Source: a virus
Strand: one strand, 5' to 3'
IMG/VR virus record: IMGVR_UViG_3300008050_000035
Location: 1-64,000 of that record
DNA: 64,000 bases
The translations under genes and the position numbers were made by a program. How positions within the stretch are numbered: the stretch's first letter is position 1; each line of letters begins with the position of its first letter. Positions 9,444 to 19,050 of the stretch are shown here, piece after piece. Under the pieces are notes generated by a model. The model did not search any database, was not told the origin of the DNA, and saw only the letters and a list, made by a program, of their open reading frames with translations.

Positions 9444-11675
9444 TTAAGGATTAATATCATATCCAGCAGTGCCAGCCGAAGCCACAATAAGCAAGATCTT
9501 GACATCAACAGCTATGCTGTCGACAGGGTCACCACTAGTAAAGAACCTTTCCCAATGGAACGCTTGTGATGCATTGCCTTCTGCAGAAATACAAATATGA
9601 ATCTGATTGCCACTAGTAGTTCCGTCATCTCTTTGCAGGTAAGCTATAATTTTCTCACCTCCGCCATCTTCAGTACCAAAGCGCCCGGCGCCGCAAGTAT
9701 ACCACTTGTTAAGAAAACTAGCATGACTGCTTTTAACCTGAATCGTATAGCCTAGAATTGCATTCACTCCTTTCTCGTCAACGTACTGATTGACTAAATA
9801 AGAAGGAATATCAATGTTTTGTTGCCAATGTTGCACATCGTCAATTTGAGACATTGCTGCATCAGCAGTAGCCTCAAAGGTCACGTCTTGTTGTGAAAAG
9901 TACAGGAACTGAACATTTGGACAAACCCAAGCATCGTTATCAACAGATCCGGTTGAAGTAGTTGTAGCATAAGCATAAGAATGACTACCATCAGTATCGC
10001 CATTTTGATGAGAACCATTCTCTTCAATAGACCAAATTGGAAGCTGATCAGTGCTATAGGCACTCGCAAGAGGGCCAGCTATGACACTGTCTTGAGCAAT
10101 AGCACTATTAATAGCATCAACATGTCCAGCAAGAGCCTCAATCGACACAGCCGGCTTATTAATAACCCCAGTGCCAGCAGCATGTGGATCACCAGTACTA
10201 TACTCAACAAGTAAGCCGCCACGAATGGTTACATCTCCACCATCTGCGTCCAAGACAATGTCATCAGCAGCGACAATGTTAACAGAACCTCCAGTAGACT
10301 CGAGGTTTAGCGAACCGGGAGCCTTGAGGTATCCGGCAGTACTTTGGTTGTAGAGTCTTGGACCAAGCAAATCACCAAAATAAAGACTATAGCTAAGCCC
10401 ACTACTGTCATAATATCCACCTGGACTAGCGCCAGACTTGCCAATTACCAAATGACCTCGTAAGACGTTCTCATCATTCCAGTCGTTTTCACTAGCATGA
10501 TAACCATACCTGTGCAGATACTGAGGAGCATAGTTGCCTTCGATGTTAGATTTGGTAAAACCGCCCTGACTTCCCCAAGGGCCAACAGTCCAGTCAGTAA
10601 TACTAGTTGCAGGAACCATTGGTTCTCCAAAGTTCCTATCATGTGCATGACGACTCTTTCTGCGAAGATCGTCAATAGCGGTTGTGATGTCAGTACCTAC
10701 AGTAATAATACAAAAGATATCACCGCGATCAACTTCGGTAGTGATATCAACACTACCGATAGTTAAACTTGTCGGACTATCATAAATGTATTCTGCACTG
10801 TCATAAACCTCACCAGTAGTCCAATTCTTCAGAAGAACAAACCCTTCCGGGATGAGCTCTCCAGAAGTATAAGTTGTAGTGATTACTTGAGGAAGTGTAA
10901 GCTGTTCACCATAATTAGGGTCTGCGTCACTCAAAGATGTAGAACTCATATCAACATCAAACTGCGCATGAGTAACTGTAGGAAGACTGATAGTTCTTCG
11001 ACCTTGAGCATCTGGCGGAGAACTTATGGTACAGCCAGTCCCACCAGCAGATAGCTGATTGGGACCAGGAATGACATTAAAACGCCCCCCTTCGTAATTT
11101 GGCCCACCAAACCAGCTGTCGCGACTAATGGCATATGTGACAGTGCCAGGATCAATAGTATCAGTAGCTTGAGTAGTGTAAACACGCCCAAGACCATCTA
11201 CGTAATAGTCACCCACAGTAATCATAGCGCCAACAGCCTTGAGGTTCTCAAAGGCTTCTCCAGTACCGCTTTTAGTAAAGCTCACACTTGCAGTACTCCT
11301 CGGAGGGTATCTAAGAGAAAATTCAGTAACATTTGAAGGTACCGGTTCGGTAATTTCCAAATCATTACCAACAATCATTGGGTTAAGCGCACTAGCAGGT
11401 CCAACAAGCCTTGCTAAATTCACAATATCTAGAGAGCGCGTTTCAGCATTGCTGAGAACACTGCCACCAGAACGACCGTACGCCATAGACAGCCGTGCAC
11501 TTGTTGCACTGCTGTAAGGATAGGATTGACCATGAATATCGCCAACAGCTCTTTCAAGCTGTTGGCTTGCATTCTTTAATTGAGCAACAATACTATTTAG
11601 TTTTGCTGCTGAAGGAGTTTCACCTTCAACGAAGGTCGTAAATACGTTGACCCCTTGCTGTAATTTGTCAGCCAT
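9444..11675 (-). CDS. Putative tail fibre protein
   Basis: A 743 aa protein. A TTG three bases upstream is in frame, but ATG 11675 is the better start: AAGGAG lies 8 nt before it and it forms a TGATG junction with the upstream stop. The N-terminal 45 residues are helical and Ala/Gln-rich and could be the baseplate attachment part. Around residues 455-490 there are short repeated strands (SVNIVAADDIVLDADGG, DVTIRGG) like the turns of a trimeric fibre shaft or beta-helix. The C-terminal 250 residues are compact and aromatic-rich and could be a receptor-binding head. The region AALAGHVDAINSA-type helix before it may be a chaperone-like or trimerising element. Fibre assignment rests on these patterns and on position. 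Confidence 0.55.
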   Translation of the reverse strand: MADKLQQGVNVFTTFVEGETPSAAKLNSIVAQLKNASQQLERAVGDIHGQSYPYSSATSARLSMAYGRSGGSVLSNAETRSLDIVNLARLVGPASALNPMIVGNDLEITEPVPSNVTEFSLRYPPRSTASVSFTKSGTGEAFENLKAVGAMITVGDYYVDGLGRVYTTQATDTIDPGTVTYAISRDSWFGGPNYEGGRFNVIPGPNQLSAGGTGCTISSPPDAQGRRTISLPTVTHAQFDVDMSSTSLSDADPNYGEQLTLPQVITTTYTSGELIPEGFVLLKNWTTGEVYDSAEYIYDSPTSLTIGSVDITTEVDRGDIFCIITVGTDITTAIDDLRRKSRHAHDRNFGEPMVPATSITDWTVGPWGSQGGFTKSNIEGNYAPQYLHRYGYHASENDWNDENVLRGHLVIGKSGASPGGYYDSSGLSYSLYFGDLLGPRLYNQSTAGYLKAPGSLNLESTGGSVNIVAADDIVLDADGGDVTIRGGLLVEYSTGDPHAAGTGVINKPAVSIEALAGHVDAINSAIAQDSVIAGPLASAYSTDQLPIWSIEENGSHQNGDTDGSHSYAYATTTSTGSVDNDAWVCPNVQFLYFSQQDVTFEATADAAMSQIDDVQHWQQNIDIPSYLVNQYVDEKGVNAILGYTIQVKSSHASFLNKWYTCGAGRFGTEDGGGEKIIAYLQRDDGTTSGNQIHICISAEGNASQAFHWERFFTSGDPVDSIAVDVKILLIVASAGTAGYDINP

Positions 11676-14125
11676 CAAACGGCTCCTTGTAAGCTAAACT
11701 GGTTAATTCCAGATGCTGCGGGATTAATTGTAATGAAATTTGCACCATCAAGCCCAGCACCTATATTGAAATCTTCAGTAATAAAAGTCCATCCATACGG
11801 AATTGGCAAAGCACCACTGCTGTCTACGCCAGTCAGAGTGTTTGGTAATTGCAAACGCAAACGCACATCATTTGACGTGATGAGTCTACCCGTATATGGA
11901 TCACGACCGTAAGCACCACAACGTACCTCGCTTGGTGCAATGATAACATAAGCACCTAGATTTGTTTCATCATCCGCTGGATCTGGAACTCCCAACAGCC
12001 TGTTTTCAAAAACAAGGGTGTTGCCTTGCACAGCAGTGGGCCGCACAGGCATATAAGCTCCAGCATTACCAGTAATAGGATGCTGAGCATCAAGTGTATA
12101 TTCATAAAGAATTACACGAGCACCTCTCTTAAGAGCACTATCCCACTCTACGGCTTCTTGCTGAAACAACCAAGCAGGTTGAGTGCCAGAAATCCAACTA
12201 GCACTAGGGTTAACCTCAAGAAAGAAACGCACGTAAGGTTCACTATTGCCATCGTACTGTAGTTCTGCCCACCTGACAGGAAGGCTTCTACGAACTCCAG
12301 AAGAATCCTGCAAAAGCAAAGTCCCTTTATTGTAGTCATCAGTATGCTTCATGTACACATCAGCATAACCCAAGCCATGAGGTTCTGTTGCGCTTCCAAG
12401 CGCAACCACATCAACCCTATTGCCAACAGTTCCCAGCACAGGATCATGCTTCAGAATTTGAAACACCCACACTTCGCTTGGCACAACAGTAGTAGTAAAG
12501 TTCACAGTCATATGCGTGTCTGCACCGACATGTTCTGTTTTCGTAACTTCCATAATGGCGTCATCATTGCTATATGGAGCATTGTAAAAACAACTAACTT
12601 GTCCAGCAGTATTACTTTCGGCAGTATAGCTGCTTAAGCTTCCATTCAGCTGTCCAGTCCCACTCTTGATGTAAATAGTCAAATCAACATCTTCTACAGG
12701 GTTTCCAGCAGCATCGAAACCAGTGGCAGTCAGTTTGCTAACATCTGTTCCATAATAAACAGGTCCAAATAGATTTGCGCCAATAAGCGGACTATCACTG
12801 GTAAGAATAACTTCAGCTAAATTCGAATCTTGACTAACTATCTGTACGATATTATTGGCTTTAGTATTGCGTAGAGCACGAACATCAAGCCAAGTACTAT
12901 GATTAGCTGTGCGCAAATTATAGTCGGTGACCTCGTAGTCAACACGGGGGACTGCTTTGTATTTTACATACCAGGCATCAGTAGTGTGCAGACCATGCTG
13001 TCTGTCACTAACAATAGTACCCTTGGTGTGGTCTTGAGCAATTGTGTTATTGAACCCACGCACACAATTAGTAAAAGCATCGCGTGTTTTGCCAAGGTAA
13101 TAAATTTCTTCACTACCAATAACAACAACACCCTGCTCGGGGTAACTGTCTAAATTTTCACTAATGGTAATTCGAATTTCAACATCATAAGCTTCTACCG
13201 TTTCCGCAAGCACAAGCGAAGGAGCTTGGTATCCTCCGGTGTTTATAGTACCTAAATCATAGTTGACGCTAAAATGCTTATCAACAGGAGAGCTAAAGTT
13301 CAAAGAAGGCTGCTCTTCCCATGTGGTTATGTTTCCAGACGAATCGATAGAAACCAATTCAACAGAGCCTTGAGATAAAGGGAAATACTGAAGAAAAAGC
13401 GGACGACCCTCACGAAGACCATCATATTGATGCTCCCAGCTTTCCAAAATATCATCCACGGTACTATATTCTGCCCCCACCTGAATGCTCATGTCTTGGT
13501 TAAAATACAAGACTCCATCTTCAACAAGCATCTCTCGTTTACGTATTTCGACCTGACTCCAATCAGCAGGCAAGCCGTCATTTAATTCAAGTCGGGCACC
13601 ATTGGTAAGAGCACCGGTAAAAGCAGACACAAGTCTGGCTTCTCTAATACTAGAGATTTCATAAGTATCTAAGCGTTTGTAAAGTGCTGCACTGACGCTG
13701 TTGTGTACAGCGTCAGTGCGCAAGCGCAATGCAGTTCTACCATTCACGTCCCAATCTGCTGATTCTGAATAGGAGTAGTCTGAATAGAGATTTCGATAAT
13801 CCCAATAGACACTAAAACCACCAACCGAATATCGAGGCGTCCAGCTAAGATCGTCGCCTAGAGGCATATGAACAATGCTGTCATACTGAATGCCATCAAG
13901 CACGCCGCTTTGCCAATGCGTCAATTTAGTACCATCAAGAAGACCAACTGCGTGACCTCCTACGTGCGTCAAGTATCTGGTGTTGTTGCGAGTGCTAGAT
14001 GAACTTGTTCTTCTGTTCCATACCCAGCCTTCAATATTTTCTGACTGAATGCCAGTCAGAGGGACTGCTTTGTCAGAAGTAGACACATAGTTGTCAACCT
14101 CAAGCACAATCTCTTGATAATCCAT
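11675..14125 (-). CDS. Distal baseplate/fibre protein with invasin-type Ig-like domain
   Basis: An 816 aa protein starting at ATG 14125 in a TAATG junction, with GGGGTGA as SD. At about residues 330-370 it carries VVIGSEEIYYLGK, then NCVRGF and an NT.A.DHTKGT segment, a pattern I know from phage tail proteins that describe a small conserved beta domain. Residues 445-545 resemble a bacterial Ig-like (Big_1, invasin type) domain: LTATGFDAAGNPVEDVDLT, SGTGQL, then a TAG-turn and FYNAP. The rest is beta-rich. It follows the wedge genes and precedes the fibre-like gene, so it likely forms an extended arm or a connector of the baseplate. No enzymatic residues were noticed. Confidence 0.58.
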   Translation of the reverse strand: MDYQEIVLEVDNYVSTSDKAVPLTGIQSENIEGWVWNRRTSSSSTRNNTRYLTHVGGHAVGLLDGTKLTHWQSGVLDGIQYDSIVHMPLGDDLSWTPRYSVGGFSVYWDYRNLYSDYSYSESADWDVNGRTALRLRTDAVHNSVSAALYKRLDTYEISSIREARLVSAFTGALTNGARLELNDGLPADWSQVEIRKREMLVEDGVLYFNQDMSIQVGAEYSTVDDILESWEHQYDGLREGRPLFLQYFPLSQGSVELVSIDSSGNITTWEEQPSLNFSSPVDKHFSVNYDLGTINTGGYQAPSLVLAETVEAYDVEIRITISENLDSYPEQGVVVIGSEEIYYLGKTRDAFTNCVRGFNNTIAQDHTKGTIVSDRQHGLHTTDAWYVKYKAVPRVDYEVTDYNLRTANHSTWLDVRALRNTKANNIVQIVSQDSNLAEVILTSDSPLIGANLFGPVYYGTDVSKLTATGFDAAGNPVEDVDLTIYIKSGTGQLNGSLSSYTAESNTAGQVSCFYNAPYSNDDAIMEVTKTEHVGADTHMTVNFTTTVVPSEVWVFQILKHDPVLGTVGNRVDVVALGSATEPHGLGYADVYMKHTDDYNKGTLLLQDSSGVRRSLPVRWAELQYDGNSEPYVRFFLEVNPSASWISGTQPAWLFQQEAVEWDSALKRGARVILYEYTLDAQHPITGNAGAYMPVRPTAVQGNTLVFENRLLGVPDPADDETNLGAYVIIAPSEVRCGAYGRDPYTGRLITSNDVRLRLQLPNTLTGVDSSGALPIPYGWTFITEDFNIGAGLDGANFITINPAASGINQFSLQGAV

Positions 14126-14997
14126 TACTCACCCCAGCCAAGCGGGTGTGCAGCAAGAACTTGATTCCACAGCAACCCCCCATTGCTATTTAGCAGCAAA
14201 GGCTCGAGCTCGCCAGTTTCATCAGAAACTAAAAAGTTTTTGGTTTCGTAATCCAAATCAACATCATTAGCAAACTGCACACGTATTGGTTGCCAATAAA
14301 CTCTATGCGGAAACTCACCATAACGATAATATGCAGTGCCAGCTTGAACATCGTAGCTAATGACAACGCCTTCGTCATAGTCAATCCAATAGTCACCAGA
14401 TTCAGTAACCTGACCTTTAGTATCCTTCAAATCTTGGAATACAGAAAGGTTACTAAACCACATCTCCTTAATGTGTTTATCAGGCATAGCGTTTTGAAAG
14501 CTACCAAAAAGCTGCCTCGCGCTATGCATTTTAGTTGTGTTTCCAATTCTAAGATGATTCGATTTCAAATATTCATCATAGTCATCAAGCAAAGTTAAAC
14601 TAAAATACAGGCTGCCAGTAAAGGCAGCCACTATATCCTCAAGCCACTTGTTTTCTAAAAGAGAGACCTCGAAATCAAGCGCTTCGCTCTCATGATCATG
14701 ATAGGCTCGCAGCCAGGTGCTAGTAACCTCCACATGCGGATCTAGAGCCACGGGTAAGTCTTCTGAATCAAGCACAAGTTCGATATCAAAAACAGGAAGT
14801 TCAAACTCTCCTGCCTTTCTGTTCGTATGTCTAATTAAGCTCTGCCCAGAAGGATCAGAGGGGTCTCGCGCCTCAAGCAACAAGCGTCGTCTATAATCAG
14901 ACAAAAGTTCCTCGGGGAACCTCTCCAAACCATGCCTGAGGCCCAGCTCATCAAGACCCACAGGCATCAAAGTCTCTTCAGGTGTATATGTACCCAT
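14125..14997 (-). CDS. Baseplate wedge-associated protein
   Basis: A 290 aa protein, ATG at 14997 overlapping the upstream stop. Its first 60 residues contain RHGLERFPEELLSDYRRRLL followed by a segment ending LIRHTNRKAGEF. Proteins of contractile-tail baseplates that follow a J-like gene often have a similar Arg-rich helical N-terminus, so I place it in the wedge or wedge-to-fibre region. The C-terminal half is mixed alpha/beta, with WQPIRVQFANDVDLDY near 240. It is tightly coupled at both ends. The exact T4 counterpart cannot be decided from the sequence alone. Confidence 0.5.
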   Translation of the reverse strand: MGTYTPEETLMPVGLDELGLRHGLERFPEELLSDYRRRLLLEARDPSDPSGQSLIRHTNRKAGEFELPVFDIELVLDSEDLPVALDPHVEVTSTWLRAYHDHESEALDFEVSLLENKWLEDIVAAFTGSLYFSLTLLDDYDEYLKSNHLRIGNTTKMHSARQLFGSFQNAMPDKHIKEMWFSNLSVFQDLKDTKGQVTESGDYWIDYDEGVVISYDVQAGTAYYRYGEFPHRVYWQPIRVQFANDVDLDYETKNFLVSDETGELEPLLLNSNGGLLWNQVLAAHPLGWGE

Positions 14998-16595
14998 CAG
15001 TAACTAACCTCCACTTGGCTATACTGAGAACGCAACAGCACTTGACCAAGCCGTACATCTGCAAGCCAGACATCTGCCACTTCTTCAAATAAATATACCT
15101 TGGTTGCGTCAGCTACTGCAACATATCCTTCTTTACTGAAAGACATACCTATTGGGTTCAACACAGTCGTATCAATTGTTCTTTGAGCAACCAAACGACT
15201 AGCCAGTACGGCAGTCGTACTTGTAGTAGTGTCTCTGGAAGTGACGGTTGTGCAACTGTACTCCCATTGACCCACCTGATCGTACTCAGTACTAAATCTA
15301 AAATCATTCCAGGTATTCTCAGCACGCTGAGCGTCTGGGTTGGGTGCAACGATCCAGGCTGCAGTTGTGCCCCAAGTGGTCTTATCTGTCTGCAAGTATT
15401 CAATCGTTGCGTCAGGTGCTAGACGCTTGATCTGGATCTTGACAATACCATTCCTATTGCGAACAAAATCAGTATAAACGAATTCAGCATCTCCGAACTT
15501 TACTCGATGACGAAGAGGTACCAGCTCCAAATGGGTTCTCGGCGTTTCAACATCAGCGCTCTCTACATAGTCAAACGTCGAGAGCTCATGATCATAAACG
15601 TGCAACCTCCCCTGGGCATCCAAGACATACAGCTTGGATGTCTCATGATTGATCGCCAAATCAATTGCTGTGTACGGGTCTCCAGAAGAGTCCAAAAGGA
15701 CTACTTCAGCCAGGATCTCAGTGTTGTCCGGAGCTACAATCGACGGCCGACGGTATTCTTCGCCAAGCTTCAACCGCTCTGAACTATATTCGACGTAAGA
15801 ATACGTAATGCTATCAACTACCTGAGTAGATAGTGACAGTCTGAGCTGACCCTCAAAATCATCAAAAACAGCAGATCTGTAAGGATCTGTTTCAAAAGCG
15901 TTTTGCTGAGCAAACCAACTAACTATAGTGTCACCATCGAAACCTTCAAGAACAATCTCGGTAACAGTTTTAAAAATATTACGTGTATAAAACACGCCAT
16001 CATCAAGTATCCGAATGTACTCTCTGCACTTCCTGTCGTTTTCGTCAGTGCCAGCAACCTGTACAACATGCCTGCCAGTGTACTCTCTGTCTTGAGTAGC
16101 ATTAGATCGGCTATAAAAAGTACTGTTTTCTACTACAATGCAAAGCCTTTCTGGCTTTGGTGGATCAGTTGTGACGTGCGGAGAATTGCTGTTCCAAACT
16201 TGAAAAGTTGAGTAAGAGAAATCTGTCACCTCAAGAAGACGATCTGGTGGCGCATGCAGAAATTCAACAACTTCTGCAACTCGACTACAAGTATAATCAA
16301 CATTACTATCGGTCCCAACTACAGTTGGATACGAATATTTAGACACGCCAGGACTTGTGCTGGTTTTCGGATATAAATCTTCATCACTCAAACCAAAAGC
16401 CCAAATTCTACCTACACCCAGATATTTCTTAAGGAGTCTAAAGTCTTGAGAAACATTAACACTGGTAATGGTTTGCTCTTCAAGCATCTCTGAGAAAGTA
16501 CCAAAAAACCTTTGAGCTACGCTACTGGGGTCTCGTCTAGCCTTAGTCCAGAGAGGAAAGCTATTGGCAATTTGCTGTGTTCTAAAACCACTCAC
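14997..16595 (-). CDS. Baseplate-associated beta-propeller-like protein
   Basis: A 532 aa protein. The start is a GTG at 16595, supported by GAGG 5 nt upstream; no ATG is near. The N-terminus (SFPLWTKARRDPSSVAQRFF) is helical. The middle and C-terminal parts have blade-like repeats in which a hydrophobic strand is followed by Asp/Gly and a second strand, for example LAINHETSKLYVLDAQGRL, HVYDHEL and GYVAVADATKVYLF; such repeats suggest an NHL or other beta-propeller. It lies directly after the J-like wedge gene, so it is probably a structural baseplate protein. No enzyme motif was seen. Confidence 0.5.
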   Translation of the reverse strand: MSGFRTQQIANSFPLWTKARRDPSSVAQRFFGTFSEMLEEQTITSVNVSQDFRLLKKYLGVGRIWAFGLSDEDLYPKTSTSPGVSKYSYPTVVGTDSNVDYTCSRVAEVVEFLHAPPDRLLEVTDFSYSTFQVWNSNSPHVTTDPPKPERLCIVVENSTFYSRSNATQDREYTGRHVVQVAGTDENDRKCREYIRILDDGVFYTRNIFKTVTEIVLEGFDGDTIVSWFAQQNAFETDPYRSAVFDDFEGQLRLSLSTQVVDSITYSYVEYSSERLKLGEEYRRPSIVAPDNTEILAEVVLLDSSGDPYTAIDLAINHETSKLYVLDAQGRLHVYDHELSTFDYVESADVETPRTHLELVPLRHRVKFGDAEFVYTDFVRNRNGIVKIQIKRLAPDATIEYLQTDKTTWGTTAAWIVAPNPDAQRAENTWNDFRFSTEYDQVGQWEYSCTTVTSRDTTTSTTAVLASRLVAQRTIDTTVLNPIGMSFSKEGYVAVADATKVYLFEEVADVWLADVRLGQVLLRSQYSQVEVSY

Positions 16596-16602
16596 TTAAA
16601 CC

Positions 16603-17826
16603 TCACGTATAACGAATACTAAGAGTTCCTAAATCAGCATACTCATCTTCATCCATTGAGTAATACGAATTCTCTAAGATATCTCTCTCTGTAGTAAGCC
16701 CACTGCTAGGACCTTTTCGAATATAAACAGTTTCAAAAACCTGCTCAGGCTTGCCAAGATTAGTAAACCTAATGGTTCCACCAGCATAAACACTGAGTTC
16801 ACGAGTGGCAGCTTTCAAATCTATAGTTCCGCCAATACCTTGACTGCGAAAATGGTTTCTAAGACCACGACGTACGCTAAGCTCAAACTGACGTTTTTGA
16901 GAAGTAGTAAGAGAACTAGTGGTCGCGACTTCCATCTCGATATCTAAAAATACACTAGTTGGTGCAACTGCACGAAGCAGTGCACCTGGACCTTGAATCT
17001 CATTCAAACGAGCCTGCACACCTCTAATCGTATTGTTATTACTTTGATTCTCAGGACCAACAACAACAACACCTACAGTGCCAACACCAAAATAACCATT
17101 TATAATTCTTGTATCCAGCACCCCTGGTACACGTAAACTTTGTAAATGTAGTTTAGAATTGTTAGAACTAGCCAAAGTATCATATCTTCGGCTTAGTCTA
17201 AAACGATAATTTCTGTCATGCTCTCTTGGGCGTCCATTCAAGATAGAATAAAAATTGGTCACCAAAAGGCCAGTGCCAGCACTATAGCTAGAAAAGCTAT
17301 GGTTGATTAGCATGCCACCACCAAGATTGCTATTGTTACCAGAAGCAACGGCTCGCACAGGTACAAAGCCTACAGACCTGCTAGCAAAGAGGGTAACATC
17401 TGCAGTGGTTCTGTATCTGATAGAAGCACCAAGGTCATTTTCATTCTCATTGGAAAAGATTTCAGTACCAGCAGGAATCGAAATATCAGCACTAGCGTTC
17501 ACACTGCCAAAATCACCACTACTAACGTAGAAAGCTACATTCTGATCTCTTTTCTCCGAAAAAGAATAGGTTTCTGCAAATCTAGGCAACCCCATATCTT
17601 GTCCAAGCTGATCAAGTTGCTGGCCTTTTGCAGTACTGATCTGATTAGCATAAAAAGCTTTGTTTGCATCATTCCGTGCAGCAAGAACTTGATCAACAAA
17701 TACGCTAATAAGCGTATCTGTTTTGCTGTCAGCATCAAAATCAGTAATGCCAGTACGACGAGTAAGCTTGTCTCGGAAATCTCTAGCCAGCACTAAGCTG
17801 TTGGTTCTCTCAGGTAATATTGCCAT
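16603..17826 (-). CDS. Baseplate J-like wedge protein
   Basis: A 407 aa protein of the Baseplate_J family (P2 gpJ, Mu gp47, T4 gp6 group), a main wedge component of contractile tails. Family signs: the N-terminal helical region ending in GQQLDQLGQDMGLPR at about 70-85, the strand DISIPAGTEIFS near 115, a glycine-rich GNNSNLGGG region near 165, RVPGVLDTRIING near 235, and the last third with a QKRQFELSVRRGLRNHF helix. Length fits the family. ATG 17826 overlaps the TGA of the upstream gp25-like gene, the usual gene order for wedge proteins (gp25-like then J-like). This is one of the most secure baseplate calls in the window. Confidence 0.85.
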   Translation of the reverse strand: MAILPERTNSLVLARDFRDKLTRRTGITDFDADSKTDTLISVFVDQVLAARNDANKAFYANQISTAKGQQLDQLGQDMGLPRFAETYSFSEKRDQNVAFYVSSGDFGSVNASADISIPAGTEIFSNENENDLGASIRYRTTADVTLFASRSVGFVPVRAVASGNNSNLGGGMLINHSFSSYSAGTGLLVTNFYSILNGRPREHDRNYRFRLSRRYDTLASSNNSKLHLQSLRVPGVLDTRIINGYFGVGTVGVVVVGPENQSNNNTIRGVQARLNEIQGPGALLRAVAPTSVFLDIEMEVATTSSLTTSQKRQFELSVRRGLRNHFRSQGIGGTIDLKAATRELSVYAGGTIRFTNLGKPEQVFETVYIRKGPSSGLTTERDILENSYYSMDEDEYADLGTLSIRYT

Positions 17827-18257
17827 CAGTTTCTCAAACTCACTTTGTTGTCTGTAAGGCTGTAACTGATAACCAGTTGAGTTGCCTCTCTAGTACCCGT
17901 GGGTTGGACTTGTACAAATGCCGCAAGTTGCGTTTTGCTAATTGGAAACACTTGAACTGTAAGCTCGTTAGGAGAAAACAACCCTCCTCGGACGAGCTCG
18001 TTAATAATAACAGTCTCCATTTCAGCTCCAACTTCAGGAGTGTTTGGACGTCCAGCAAATTGTTTTAAATCTGCCCCTAACTGAGAATTATTTTTCCAAT
18101 CGCCTTTCGTGCTTTGTAATTTGGCTTCAATCTTCTGCAAGGCAGACTGCAAATTCTCTTCAGAAGTATCTTTAAGATCTGTGTCACGAGAATCAAGCAT
18201 AAAATCACCAGAATCAATCCAGCGAAAATCATTCATACGCCGTAGTTTAGTACTCAT
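17826..18257 (-). CDS. gp25-like baseplate wedge protein
   Basis: A 143 aa protein, ATG at 18257 in a TAATG junction. It has the size and position of the gp25/DUF2634 class of small wedge proteins that sit immediately before J-like genes in contractile-tail phages. Central QLGADLKQFAGRPNT, then a helix EVGAEMETVIINELVRGG and strands LTVQVFPIS and QLVISYSLTD are compatible with that fold. I do not see the full canonical EPR-type motif of gp25, so assignment depends partly on synteny. In such phages this protein joins the wedge ring to the sheath. Confidence 0.6.
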   Translation of the reverse strand: MSTKLRRMNDFRWIDSGDFMLDSRDTDLKDTSEENLQSALQKIEAKLQSTKGDWKNNSQLGADLKQFAGRPNTPEVGAEMETVIINELVRGGLFSPNELTVQVFPISKTQLAAFVQVQPTGTREATQLVISYSLTDNKVSLRN

Positions 18258-18625
18258 TAGAAACCTGCCATGCTGGTAGCAATAGCGGCTACCTGCTGAA
18301 TGGTAGGGAGCTGCTCAAGGAGCGGAGGGACAATGATTTGATTTGGAAATGGTGTAGCCACAGTGCTTGGAATCATAGTCAGAGGCCAAGGAAGGTCTTG
18401 AATCATGCCGGCGTATTTCATATTATGACTTAAGCCTTGAATATTTATTCTAGAAGGAGTGCCGCCAGACAGGGTTAAGCTATCTTCCTTAACTCCAATA
18501 AAGCTTTTACCACCTACACCAATGCGCACTTCACCAGGGTCCCCAAGCAAACTGATGTGAGCTTCCACATCCCCAGTTTCGCTCCAATAACTCATGCGCC
18601 ATGTTTTTTGCGGTCTCGTACTCAT
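18257..18625 (-). CDS. Small hub-associated protein, possible spike
   Basis: A 122 aa protein, ATG at 18625 overlapping the upstream stop (ATGA). The first 65 residues are short beta strands separated by Gly/Asp turns (GDPGEVRIGVGGKSFIGV, DSLTLSGGTPSRINIQG), a texture seen in beta-helical central spikes. The last 50 residues are Pro-rich and hydrophobic. It lies between the hub and the wedge genes, where small spike or hub-cap proteins are normally found. No HxH iron-binding motif of the P2/phi92 spike type and no PAAR motif is present, so the spike idea is tentative. A simple hub adaptor is the alternative. Confidence 0.4.
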   Translation of the reverse strand: MSTRPQKTWRMSYWSETGDVEAHISLLGDPGEVRIGVGGKSFIGVKEDSLTLSGGTPSRINIQGLSHNMKYAGMIQDLPWPLTMIPSTVATPFPNQIIVPPLLEQLPTIQQVAAIATSMAGF

Positions 18626-19050
18626 ATAAAACTCACTACGTCAAAGACACCAGTACCACTGCTATTTCGCAGCGGCTTAGTAGGCTCACCTAACAGCACA
18701 AGGCGTCCCTCTTCCGGTCGAAGTCCATTATACATGATTGTACCTCGAACACCTTCTAAAAGAACAGCATTTCCATGAGTCTTTAAAATCTCAGCTTCAC
18801 TAGCCATAAAGGGGACATAGAATTTCCTTTTAGATCTTAAAGCTTGGACCTTAGCCACCATAGTGCCAGGCTCTCTTTTGACAAGATGTGCAATTTCTGC
18901 AGGAACTCCATCCTTATCAAGTGCATCTGCATCATAAACCTGCAGTACCACTACCTCAATAACAGTACGCCCAAGTGCTTGAGGGCGCTTGGATAGCAAT
19001 CTGTTTTGTCGAATTCGCTCCTGTAAGGCATTCCCTGGAATAACTGACAT
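18622..19050 (-). CDS. Small baseplate hub-region protein
   Basis: A 142 aa protein, ATG at 19050 overlapping the TAA of the giant hub gene. The N-terminus is helical and basic (LQERIRQNRLLSKRPQAL). The rest is strand-rich, with TVIEVVVLQVYDADAL, MVAKVQALRSKRKFYV and EGRLVLLGEP, which would suit an OB-fold-like or beta-barrel adaptor. It is translationally coupled to both the hub and the putative spike gene, so it is probably part of the central baseplate assembly. I do not recognise the family. Confidence 0.45.
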   Translation of the reverse strand: MSVIPGNALQERIRQNRLLSKRPQALGRTVIEVVVLQVYDADALDKDGVPAEIAHLVKREPGTMVAKVQALRSKRKFYVPFMASEAEILKTHGNAVLLEGVRGTIMYNGLRPEEGRLVLLGEPTKPLRNSSGTGVFDVVSFI

